Shown one piece after another: positions 15,186 to 23,505 of a DNA stretch of 42,702 bases. Both the position numbers and the translations under genes were made by a program. This stretch comes from Nocardioides zhouii (GTDB lineage Bacteria > Actinomycetota > Actinomycetes > Propionibacteriales > Nocardioidaceae). Below the pieces are notes generated by a model. The model ran no database searches, was not told the origin of the DNA, and saw only the letters and a list, made by a program, of their open reading frames with translations. Each line of letters begins with the position of its first letter. Position 1 is the first letter of the stretch. Location: the NCBI RefSeq assembly GCF_004137345.1, contig NZ_SDWV01000032.1, forward strand, positions 1 through 42,702, read 5' to 3'.

Positions 15186-15752
15186 TCACCGTTTCGTCAC
15201 GGCGTCCGGTCCCGGCTCGTTGAGGCGGTGGATCGTGGCCAGCTCCTCGGCGGTGAACTCCCCCGAACCCTCGAGCACCTGCTGGAGCACGGCCGACTTC
15301 CCGGCGATGTAGGTGTCGATGTCCATCTCCGGGTCCGCCGCGAGGGCGAGCTTCACCGAGGCGTACGCGTCGCGCAGGTCGTCGTGGGTGCGCAGGGTGT
15401 CGCGGACCGCGAGGTGGTTGCGGACGTTCGTCGTGCCCGCGGTGCAGACGTAGACGTGGCGCCGCGGGTCACCCGGCGCGAAGAACGCCTCGCGGCCGGT
15501 CACGCCGAGGTCGCCGCGGTGGACGTACGCGACGGACTCCAGGGCGGTGATCGCGGCGGGCACGTCGTCACCGTCGACGATCACGTCGATGTCGAGGATC
15601 GGCTTGGCGGCCAGGCCCGGGACCGACGTGGAGCCGACGTGCTCGACGGCGGCCGACTCGATGCCTGCCAGTGCCTCGCGCAGCACAGCCGCGACCTCGT
15701 CGAACTGCTCGGCCCAGTGGGGCGACCAGTCGACGACCTCGACCGTGCTCAC
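15186..15752 (-). CDS. GrpB family (UPF0157) nucleotidyltransferase-like protein
   Basis: The 188-residue product starts VSTVEVVDWSPHWAEQFDEV and contains the family hallmark AVEHVGSTSVPGLAAKPILDIDVIV, which has the GS and DxD pattern of the nucleotidyltransferase fold, then FFAPGDPRRHVYVC and NHLAVRDTLR. Members of UPF0157 (GrpB in Bacillus, and a C-terminal fusion to some CoaE) have no firmly established reaction. The GTG at 15752 overlaps the trmI stop by 4 bp (GTGA), so the two are translationally coupled. A 72-bp gap with the arc promoter follows. Confidence 0.85.
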   Translation of the reverse strand: MSTVEVVDWSPHWAEQFDEVAAVLREALAGIESAAVEHVGSTSVPGLAAKPILDIDVIVDGDDVPAAITALESVAYVHRGDLGVTGREAFFAPGDPRRHVYVCTAGTTNVRNHLAVRDTLRTHDDLRDAYASVKLALAADPEMDIDTYIAGKSAVLQQVLEGSGEFTAEELATIHRLNEPGPDAVTKR

Positions 15753-16729
15753 TGGTCGGCGGAGTCGTCGCCGGGCTCGACCGGCTCCACCGGCGGGATG
15801 TCCGCGGGCCGGGGGCCGGTGTAGTCGACGCCGTACGCCCCGGGCGCGGGCCGACGCGTCTTGCGCGGCGGCTTCTCCCCCGGCGCCATCCGGCGCGCGG
15901 TGACGAGGAACGCGGTGTGGCCGATCATCTTGTGACCGGGCCGGACGGCCAGGCCCTCCACGTGCCAGTCGCGGACGAGCGTCTCCCACGGTTGGGGCTC
16001 GGTGAAGCCGCCGTGGACGCGCAGGGTCTCGACCACCCGCGAGAGCTGGGTGGTCGTCGCGACGTACGCGCAGACGATGCCGCCCGGCACGAGGGCCTCG
16101 GCGACCGCGTCGACGCAGTTCCACGGGTCGAGCATGTCGAGGATGATCCGGTCGACCTGCCGAGCACCGAGGTCCGGCAGGCCCTCCTTGAGGTCGCCGA
16201 GGCGCAGGTCCCAAGCCGGGTGGCTGGCGCCCTCGGGGGCGGCGAAGAACTGGTTGACGTTGCGGCGCGCGACATCGGCGAACTCCTCACGCAGCTCGTA
16301 CGAGGTGACCTTCCCCCAGGGCCCGACGGCCCGCAGCAGCGAGCAGGTCAGCGCACCCGAACCGGCGCCCGCCTCGACGACCCGCGCACCGGGGTAGATG
16401 TCGGCCAGCGCGACGATCTGCGCTGCGTCCTTGGGGTAGACGACCGCGGCACCGCGCGGCATCGACACGACGAACTCGTTGAGCAACGGGCGGAAGACCA
16501 GGTACTGGCCGGCCGCAGATGAGGTCAGCGTGAAGCCCTCGTCGCGGCCGATCATGTCGTCGTGGTCGAGGTGGCCCTTGTTGGAGAAGAAGCGCTTGCC
16601 CGCCACCAGCTCGAAGTTGTGCTTGCGGCCCTTCTGGTCGACCAGCCGGACCCACTCGCCCTCGCGCAGCGGGCCGCGGTGGACGCCGGACCAGGCCTCG
16701 GGGGGAACGTCGGGAGAGGGCTCGGACAT
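15749..16729 (-). CDS. trmI: tRNA (adenine(58)-N1)-methyltransferase TrmI
   Basis: TrmI methylates N1 of A58 in the T-loop of tRNAs using SAM and works as a tetramer. The 326-residue product has the N-terminal beta domain (EGEWVRLVDQKGRKHNFELV), the family's RGAAVVYPKDAAQIVALADI, SAM motif I VVEAGAGSGALTCSLLRAVG, the acidic motif II region (VTSYELREEFA) and RIILDMLDPWNCVD, in which the LDMLDPW segment matches the active-site loop. The C-terminal tail is Pro-rich. The ATG at 16729 has TAGTCT 7 nt upstream (leaderless). As I recall, the M. tuberculosis orthologue Rv2118c occupies the same place near the proteasome genes. Confidence 0.93.
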   Translation of the reverse strand: MSEPSPDVPPEAWSGVHRGPLREGEWVRLVDQKGRKHNFELVAGKRFFSNKGHLDHDDMIGRDEGFTLTSSAAGQYLVFRPLLNEFVVSMPRGAAVVYPKDAAQIVALADIYPGARVVEAGAGSGALTCSLLRAVGPWGKVTSYELREEFADVARRNVNQFFAAPEGASHPAWDLRLGDLKEGLPDLGARQVDRIILDMLDPWNCVDAVAEALVPGGIVCAYVATTTQLSRVVETLRVHGGFTEPQPWETLVRDWHVEGLAVRPGHKMIGHTAFLVTARRMAPGEKPPRKTRRPAPGAYGVDYTGPRPADIPPVEPVEPGDDSADQ

Positions 16730-16736
16730 GCCGCGA

Positions 16737-16742
16737 AGACTA
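16737..16742 (-). promoter_or_regulatory. Putative -10 box of trmI
   Basis: TAGTCT on the minus strand, 7 nt before the trmI ATG. Confidence 0.45.
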
Positions 16743-16785
16743 GTGGGCAAGCCGCCGATCCACTCAGCCGACGACGTCGCCGGGG

Positions 16786-17955
16786 TCAGCGCGACGCGTT
16801 CTCGCGGAACGCCCGGTCGACGTCAGCGGTGGCGAGCACGCCGTAGATCCGGCCGTCCGCCTCGACCAACAGGTACTCCTCCGCGGGCCGCCGGCTGATC
16901 GCGAGGACGAGGTCCTCCCCCGCGACGGTCGCGGGCAGGGTCAGCCCCTCCTCCAGCGCCCGCGCGACGGTGGAGACCGGCACCCAGGGGCGACGCTCCT
17001 CCGGCATCGCCGCCACGGCTGCCTCGCTGACGATGCCGAGCGGGGTGCCGTCGGGCGACACGGTCACGATGCTGCCGGCCTGCGCCTCCTGCGCCCGCCG
17101 TACGGCCTCGCCCAGGGGCAGGTCGGACTGGACGGTGAGCGTACGCCGGGCGAGCGGGCGGGCGACCAGCGCCGGGAGCCGCTCACGCAGCTTGGCGTGC
17201 GCCATCGCGGCGGTCGCGCCGGTCCACAGGAAGAGGCCGAGGATGAAGACCAGGACGATGTCCATCAGCGTCGGCTCCACGCCGGTGAGCGGCTCCTGCA
17301 CGATCGGCCAGGCCAGCAGGGCGAGAGCGGCGATGCGCCCGCCCCACCCGGCCACGATGGTCGCCCGGTGCTGGTTGCCCGAGGCGCCCCAGACGACCGC
17401 CTTGAGCACCCGACCGCCGTCGAGCGGCAGGCCGGGCACGAGGTTGAGCACGCCGATGACGAGGTTGGCCCCGGCGAGCCCCTCGATCGCAACCCGGATC
17501 AGGCCCGCCGGCACGACGAACCAGAGACCGAGCGCCGCGACTCCGACCGCGATCGAGGTCAGCGGACCCACGACGGCGATCCAGAACTCGTGGCGTGGAC
17601 GGCGCGACTGGCCGTCGATCTCGGTCATCCCGCCGAGGAAGTGGAGCGTGATGGAGTTGACGCCGTAGCCCAGACGCTGGGCGGTGACGGCGTGCGAGGC
17701 CTCGTGGAGCAGCACCGAGAGGTAGAGCACGACGGCGAAGACGAAGCCGGCGACGTACTTCCAGAAGCCCAGGCCGGGCTCGACCTGCTCGATGCGCGGG
17801 GCGAAGGTCAGGGAGATGAGGAGGGCCACGATGAACCACGAACTGGTGATCAGGACGTCGATTCCCGCGATCGAACCGATCCGCAGGGTGCCCGGCGGTC
17901 GCGGTGACGGCGCCCTGCGTCGCTCGCCGGAGGCTGGACCACTGGGTTTGGACAC
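16786..17955 (-). CDS. Site-2 protease (M50 zinc metalloprotease) with CBS pair
   Basis: The 389-residue product is an intramembrane metalloprotease of the S2P family. HEASH at residues 84-88 gives the two zinc His and catalytic Glu; the third zinc ligand is Asp179 in NLVPGLPLDGGR. Several hydrophobic segments surround these (LITSSWFIVALLISLTF, YVAGFVFAVVLYLSVLL, IAVVGPLTSIAVGVAALGLW). A C-terminal CBS-domain pair (about 270-385) may sense nucleotides. This architecture is that of CBS-type S2Ps; it lacks the PDZ domains of Rip1/RseP, so the substrate is not implied to be an anti-sigma factor. The GTG at 17955 has TAGGCT 6 nt upstream, and the gene is divergent from the nuclease gene. Confidence 0.9.
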   Translation of the reverse strand: MSKPSGPASGERRRAPSPRPPGTLRIGSIAGIDVLITSSWFIVALLISLTFAPRIEQVEPGLGFWKYVAGFVFAVVLYLSVLLHEASHAVTAQRLGYGVNSITLHFLGGMTEIDGQSRRPRHEFWIAVVGPLTSIAVGVAALGLWFVVPAGLIRVAIEGLAGANLVIGVLNLVPGLPLDGGRVLKAVVWGASGNQHRATIVAGWGGRIAALALLAWPIVQEPLTGVEPTLMDIVLVFILGLFLWTGATAAMAHAKLRERLPALVARPLARRTLTVQSDLPLGEAVRRAQEAQAGSIVTVSPDGTPLGIVSEAAVAAMPEERRPWVPVSTVARALEEGLTLPATVAGEDLVLAISRRPAEEYLLVEADGRIYGVLATADVDRAFRENASR

Positions 17956-17961
17956 GACCCG

Positions 17962-18026
17962 AGCCTAGCCAACGACTCCGACACGGCCCTGCTCGCCGGG
18001 GGGCTGTCGTACGCCTCGCCTATCGT
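17962..18026. promoter_or_regulatory. Divergent promoters of the site-2 protease and nuclease genes
   Basis: The minus-strand box TAGGCT (17962-17967) is 6 nt before GTG 17955. The plus-strand box TATCGT (18021-18026) leaves a few nucleotides of leader before ATG 18037. The GTG at 18025 falls inside that box, which argues against it as the nuclease start. Confidence 0.45.
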
Positions 18027-18036
18027 GAGCCGCCTC

Positions 18037-18942
18037 ATGTCGATCCCTGCGGCACCCCCGTCTGCCGAGTCCCCCGCCGAGCGGGTCTCGACGCCGGTCG
18101 ACGGCGTCGACGTACTCGGCGCGATCTCGCCGAGCCGCGCGGGCGACTTCATGGCCTGCCCCCTGATGTACCGGTTCCGCACGATCGACCGGCTCCCGGA
18201 GGTGCCATCGCCCGACGCGCTGCGCGGCACCCTGGTCCACAAGGTGCTCGAGGACCTCTTCGACCTCCCGGCACTCGACCGCACGCCCGAGCGGGCCGGC
18301 GGCATGCTCGAGCCGACGTGGCAGGCGCTGCTCGAGGCGGAGCCCGGGCTCGACGCGATGTTCGGCGAGGCCGGCCCCGACTTCGCTGCCTGGTTGCTGT
18401 CGGCCCGTACGGTCCTCGACCGCTACTTCGACCTCGAGGACCCGCGGCGACTCGAGCCGGCCGACCGCGAGCTCTACGTCGAGGCGCTCCTCGACTCCAA
18501 GCTCCTCCTGCGCGGCTTCGTCGACCGGATCGACGTGGCGCCGGACGGCCGGATCAGGCTGGTCGACTACAAGAGCGGCCGGTCGCCGGGGGTCGGCTAC
18601 GAGGCCAAGGCGCTCTTCCAGATGCGGTTCTACGCGCTCGTCGTCTGGCGGCTGCGCGGCATCGTGCCCTCGGTCCTCCAGCTGATCTACCTCGGCAACG
18701 GCGAGATCCTGCGTTACGAGCCCGACGAGGACGACCTCCGCGCCACCGAGCGCAAGGTCGAGGCGGTCTGGGCCGCGATCAGGCTCGCCCAGGAGTCGGG
18801 CGACTGGCAGCCGAGCCCGTCGCGCCTGTGCGACTGGTGCAGCTTCCACGAGTTCTGCCCGACCAAGGGCGGCACGATCCCGCCGCTGCCGGAACGTCCG
18901 GTCGTGGTCGCCGACGTCTCGACCGACGAGTCGGAGGACTGA
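18037..18942 (+). CDS. RecB/Cas4-like PD-(D/E)XK nuclease with Fe-S cluster cysteines
   Basis: The 301-residue product is a stand-alone RecB-family nuclease domain. It shows His68 in RGTLVHKVLEDLF, the catalytic FVDRID (Asp163, Asp166) and VDYKSG (Asp177, Lys179), and a QMRFYALV helix (motif QxxxY). Four cysteines, Cys41 (MACPLMYRF) and Cys265, Cys268, Cys274 (LCDWCSFHEFCP), fit the 4Fe-4S cluster of Cas4/AddB-type nucleases. It likely cuts or processes DNA ends. No helicase or Cas1/Cas2 partner is nearby, and the M. tuberculosis orthologue (Rv2119, from memory) sits in the same place, so a CRISPR role is unlikely. ATG 18037 is preferred to GTG 18025. Confidence 0.88.
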   Translation: MSIPAAPPSAESPAERVSTPVDGVDVLGAISPSRAGDFMACPLMYRFRTIDRLPEVPSPDALRGTLVHKVLEDLFDLPALDRTPERAGGMLEPTWQALLEAEPGLDAMFGEAGPDFAAWLLSARTVLDRYFDLEDPRRLEPADRELYVEALLDSKLLLRGFVDRIDVAPDGRIRLVDYKSGRSPGVGYEAKALFQMRFYALVVWRLRGIVPSVLQLIYLGNGEILRYEPDEDDLRATERKVEAVWAAIRLAQESGDWQPSPSRLCDWCSFHEFCPTKGGTIPPLPERPVVVADVSTDESED

Positions 18943-18948
18943 CCGCCC

Positions 18949-19083
18949 GAGCGGTGGTCCAACCACACTCGGCGGCTCGCGAATGTCGCTCGGCCACCGC
19001 TCGCGGGTGCGTCGTACGCCGACACGCCGCTGGGCGGTGGTCCAGCCACACTCCGCGGCTCGCGCACGTGGCTCGACCACCGC
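18949..19083. repeat. Paired hairpins, family 2
   Basis: Copies lie at 18949-19002 (arms GAGCGGTGG / CCACCGCTC) and 19034-19083 (arms GCGGTGGTCCAGCCAC / GTGGCTCGACCACCGC, 15 of 16 pairs). Between them lies the core GCGTCGTACGCCGACACGC (19009-19027). A diverged single copy is at 10511-10561. Confidence 0.7.
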
Positions 19084-19117
19084 TCACCCCGCAGTGACCC
19101 GGACTGACCCCGAGGGA

Positions 19118-19250
19118 GCGGTGAGGCAGGCGGATTCCGAGGGATGAAAAGCCGCCTCACACACCGCCGGCCCGCGCGTCGTACGCCGACACGCGCGCGG
19201 GCGGTGAGCCAGGCGGATTCCGAGCGTCGAGAAGCCGCCTCACGCACCGC
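19118..19250. repeat. Paired hairpins, family 1
   Basis: Direct copies lie at 19118-19167 and 19201-19250. Each starts GCGGTGAG, carries AGGCGGATTCCGAG, and returns with AGCCGCCTCAC and CACCGC. The spacer holds GCGTCGTACGCCGACACGC (19176-19194), identical to that in the family-2 pair next door. Related copies lie at 8120-8252. They abut the oppF stop and could terminate it. Confidence 0.7.
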
Positions 19251-19263
19251 TCACCACACCGAG

Positions 19264-20393
19264 CTAGAAGGCGTCGCCGGCCTGCATCTGGTGCGGCGGC
19301 TCGGTGACGTCGGGAACACCGAAGCCGGATCCGCCCTGGTCCACGAGCGTCGGCGCCACCTCGTGCTGCTGGATCTCGCCCGCCGCGATCTGCTCGGCCC
19401 AGTGGCAGGCCACCCGGTGGCTGGCCGATGCTCCCTCGACCTCGACGACCCGCAGCTGCGGCCGCTCGGTGTCGCAGAGAGTCTCCTGGCGCCACGGGCA
19501 CCGGGTGTGGAAGCGGCACCCGGTCGGCGGGTTGGCCGGCGACGGCAGGTCGCCGGTCAGCAGGATCTGTTCGCGCGTGTCCTCCACCTGCGGGTCCGGC
19601 ACGGGCACCGCGGACATGAGGGCTCGGGTGTACGGGTGGAGCGGCACGTCGTACAGCTCGGCGCCGTCGGACTCCTCCACCAGCCCGCCGAGGTACATCA
19701 CGCCGATCCGGTCGCTGATGTGGCGAACGACCGCGAGGTCGTGGGCGACGACGAGGTAGGTCAGGCCGAGCTCGTCCTGCAGGTCCTGGAGCAGGTTGAT
19801 CACCTGCGCCTGGATCGACACGTCGAGGGCGCTCACCGGCTCGTCGGCGACGATCAGGTCGGGGCCGACCGACAGCGCCCGCGCGATGCCGACCCGCTGG
19901 CGCTGGCCGCCGGAGAACTCGTGGGGGTACTTGCTGAGGGCGGCGACCGGCAGGCCGACGGCCGACATCAGCTCGCGGAGCCGGGCGCGGGTCTTCGCCT
20001 TGTCGGTGTCCATCCCGTGGGCGCGCAGCCCCTCGACCAGCAGGGACTCGACCGTCTGCCGCGGGTCGAGGCTGGAGAGCGGGTCCTGGAACACCATCTG
20101 GAACCGCTTGCGCTCGCGGCGCAGCTCCTCACCCTTGAGCGAGGCGATGTCGACGCCGTCGAAGACGATCGAACCGGCCGTGGGCGGCTCGAGGTTGAGG
20201 ATCGCCTTGCCGAGGGTGGACTTGCCGCACCCCGACTCCCCCACCAGGCCGTACGTCTCGCCGCGGCGGATGCTGAGGTCGACTCCGTCGACGGCCAGCA
20301 CGTGCCCGACGGTGCGGTCGAAGACGATGCCGCTCTTGATCGGGAAGTGGACCTCGAGGCCCCTGACCTCGACCAGGATGTCGGCGCTCTCGC

Positions 20394-20397
<4 letters not shown>
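19264..20397 (-). CDS. oppF: Oligopeptide ABC transporter ATP-binding protein OppF-like
   Basis: The 377-residue ATPase has Walker A GLVGESGCGKST, the Q-loop in QMVFQDPLSSLDPRQT, signature FSGGQRQRVGIARAL, Walker B DLIVADEPVSALD and a switch His in LVVAHDLAVVRH. The C-terminal oligo_HPY extension carries CRFHTRCPWRQETLC, whose cysteines fit the Fe-S cluster reported in some OppD/OppF proteins. It pairs with OppD to power uptake through OppBC. The ATG at 20397 overlaps the oppD stop by 4 bp. It is the last gene of the opp operon and is followed by hairpin repeats. Confidence 0.92.
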
Positions 20398-21416
<1,019 letters not shown>

Positions 21417-21421
21417 CGCGG

Positions 21422-22408
21422 TCACCTCCTCGACTTCGGGTCGAGGGCCTCGCGCAGCGACTCGCCCATGAGCGTGAAGCCGAGGGCCACGACGATGATG
21501 CAGCCGGCCGGGTAGAAGGCCAGGTGCGGTGCCTCGGAGATGTAGCGCTGGGCCAGGCCGAGCATCTGCCCCCACTCGGGTTGTCTCTGATCGGGGTTGC
21601 CGAGCCCCAGGAAGGAGAGGGCGGCAGCGTCGATGATCGCGACTGCCAGCGAGAGCGTCGCCTGCACGATGACCGGTCCCATCGCGTTGGGCAGCATGTG
21701 CCGGAACACGATGGCCCACGGGCGGACCCCCAGGGAGCGTGCCGCGAGCACGTGGTCGCTCGAGCGCTGCGCAAGCATCGCTCCCCGCAGCAGGCGCGCG
21801 AAGATCGGCACCTGCACGATGGCGATCGCGATGATCAGCGTCCACTGGCTCGGCTCCCGCGCGAGCGAGGCGACCGTGAAGGCCAGCAGCAGCGACGGAA
21901 CGGACAGCAGCACGTCGACGATGCGCATCACCAGCGAGTCGACCCAGCCGCCGAGCGCGCCGGCGATCGTGCCCAGCGTCAGTCCGCCCAGGAGGCCGAA
22001 CAGCGTCGCGAAGACACCCACCACCAGGGTCTGCCGACTGCCGACCAGGAGCCGCGAGAAGAGGTCGCGACCCCGGTCGTCACCGCCGAGCAGATGCCCC
22101 GGCTCGGGGCCGGGCACGGGGTTGGTCTGCGGGCGCACCTTGTCGAGGAGCGGGCTCGCGGTGACGTCCCACGGCGCGATCCACGGCGCGATCGCCGCCA
22201 GCACGACGAACGCCACCGTGATGGCGAGGCCGACGAGGAAGATCGGGTTGCGCCGCAGCCGCTTCCAGGCGCTGCGGATCAGCGAGATGCCGGGCTCCTC
22301 GTCGATCGACGCGGCGGCCAGCGCGTCGATGCGGTCCTTGCGCCGCTGGCCGTACGACGTCCGGCGCGTGGGCTCGTCCGTCTGGTCGATCTTGTCCACG
22401 CGGCTCAC
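21422..22408 (-). CDS. oppC: Oligopeptide ABC transporter permease OppC-like
   Basis: The 328-residue permease has the OppC_N helix after a charged cytoplasmic start (LRRNPIFLVGLAITVAFVVL), then the HLLGGDDRGRDLFSRLLVG motif typical of DppC/OppC, four or more further membrane segments, and the EAA coupling loop (AARSLGVRPWAIVFRHMLPN). Its GTG start at 22408 overlaps the oppB stop by 4 bp (GTGA). Together with OppB it forms the membrane channel of the importer. Confidence 0.93.
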   Translation of the reverse strand: MSRVDKIDQTDEPTRRTSYGQRRKDRIDALAAASIDEEPGISLIRSAWKRLRRNPIFLVGLAITVAFVVLAAIAPWIAPWDVTASPLLDKVRPQTNPVPGPEPGHLLGGDDRGRDLFSRLLVGSRQTLVVGVFATLFGLLGGLTLGTIAGALGGWVDSLVMRIVDVLLSVPSLLLAFTVASLAREPSQWTLIIAIAIVQVPIFARLLRGAMLAQRSSDHVLAARSLGVRPWAIVFRHMLPNAMGPVIVQATLSLAVAIIDAAALSFLGLGNPDQRQPEWGQMLGLAQRYISEAPHLAFYPAGCIIVVALGFTLMGESLREALDPKSRR

Positions 22409-23415
22409 CTCGTCCTGATCCGGGGGTCGATGACCGCGTACGCGATGTCCACCAGCAGGTTGACCAGGACGTAGATCACCGCGGCCGCCAGGATCAGCAC
22501 CTGGAGCACCGGGTAGTCCTTCTCGCGGAAGGCGGTGGCGAGCGCGTCACCGACCCCGCGGAATGAGAAGACCGACTCCGTCAGCACCGCGCCCGCGAGC
22601 AGACCGCCGACCTGGAGACCGATCGTCGTCGTCACGGGAAGCATCGCGTTGCGCAGCACGTGGCGACCGCGGATCACCCGCGAGGTCAGGCCCTTGGCCT
22701 CGGCGGTGCGGACGTAGTCCTCGTCGAGCACGTCGAGGACCGACGCGCGGGTGATGCGGAAGATCACCGCGAAGGGGATCGTGGCCAGCGCCACCGAGGG
22801 CAGGATGAGGTGCTTGAGTGCGTCCCACGAGGCGTCCCACTCGCGGGTGAGGATGCCGTCGAGGACGAACATCCCCGTCACGCGGGTCGCGTCGACGCCG
22901 GTGCTCTGCCGCCCGGACACCGGCAGCAGGTTCCACTCGACGGCGAAGGAGTACTTGAGCAGGAAGGCCGTGAAGAACACCGGCACCGCCACGCCGACCA
23001 GCGAGAAGATGACCGCACCCGTGTCGACGTACGACCCCTGGCGGCGGGCGGCGATGTAGCCCAGCGGGATGCCGAGCGCGATCGCGAGCAGCATCGCCAG
23101 GAAGGACAGCTCGATCGTCGCGGGCAGGCGGCTCAGGAAGACGTCGAGGGCGTCCTCGCCGGGCAGGACCTTGGTGGAGACGCCGAAGTTGCCGTGGACC
23201 GCGCGCTCCATGAACTTGGCGTACTGCACGGGCAACGGCTGGTCGAGCCCGAGGGCGGCCTCCAGGGCGGCCCGGCGCTCGGGGGTCTGACGCTCCCCCA
23301 GCATGGCCGACACCGGCCCGCCGGGCAGCGATCGCAGCCACCCGAAGACGAGCATGGACAGCACGACCACGACCACACACATCTGAAGCAATCGTCGTAC
23401 GACGAAGCGGATCAA
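22405..23415 (-). CDS. oppB: Oligopeptide ABC transporter permease OppB-like
   Basis: The 336-residue permease opens with the family N-terminus MIRFVVRRLLQMCVVVVVLS, followed by a periplasmic region (PERRAALEAALGLDQPLPVQ, the LGLDxPLxxQY motif) and five further helices. The EAA loop reads VRTAEAKGLTSRVIRGRHVL. It is 90 bp downstream of oppA, from which it is separated by a strong stem-loop, and is coupled to oppC. Confidence 0.93.
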   Translation of the reverse strand: MIRFVVRRLLQMCVVVVVLSMLVFGWLRSLPGGPVSAMLGERQTPERRAALEAALGLDQPLPVQYAKFMERAVHGNFGVSTKVLPGEDALDVFLSRLPATIELSFLAMLLAIALGIPLGYIAARRQGSYVDTGAVIFSLVGVAVPVFFTAFLLKYSFAVEWNLLPVSGRQSTGVDATRVTGMFVLDGILTREWDASWDALKHLILPSVALATIPFAVIFRITRASVLDVLDEDYVRTAEAKGLTSRVIRGRHVLRNAMLPVTTTIGLQVGGLLAGAVLTESVFSFRGVGDALATAFREKDYPVLQVLILAAAVIYVLVNLLVDIAYAVIDPRIRTR

Positions 23416-23438
23416 CGCATCTCCTCACACGCTGCGCG

Positions 23439-23471
23439 GTCCGGGGGCCGCCGCTGGGACGGCCCCCGGAC
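23439..23471 (-). terminator. Strong stem-loop between oppA and oppB
   Basis: GTCCGGGGGCCG (23439-23450) pairs perfectly with CGGCCCCCGGAC (23460-23471) around a 9-nt loop. A partial terminator or 3' stabiliser after the binding-protein gene would allow more OppA than permease, a common arrangement in binding-protein operons. Confidence 0.6.
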
Positions 23472-23505
23472 TCACGCAGATCGGTCTGTCACCGGTGGGT
23501 GGGAG

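Larger units (their letters stand above)
18943..19263. other. 321-bp convergent gap filled with palindromic repeats
   Basis: The region between the converging nuclease and oppF genes has no plausible gene. It holds four hairpins in two pairs (18949-19083 and 19118-19250), each pair containing the same 19-nt spacer core GCGTCGTACGCCGACACGC. Confidence 0.7.

Noticed and set aside
18037..18942. Cas4-like nuclease next to palindromic repeats, considered as a CRISPR remnant
   Set aside because: There are only paired hairpins, no regular repeat-spacer array and no Cas1/Cas2. The nuclease has the same neighbours as its mycobacterial orthologue.
8120..19250. An IS-derived or RAYT-mobilised element
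   Set aside because: No transposase or RAYT-like gene is present in the window, and no target-site duplications are evident around the hairpins; mobility is therefore only a hypothesis.
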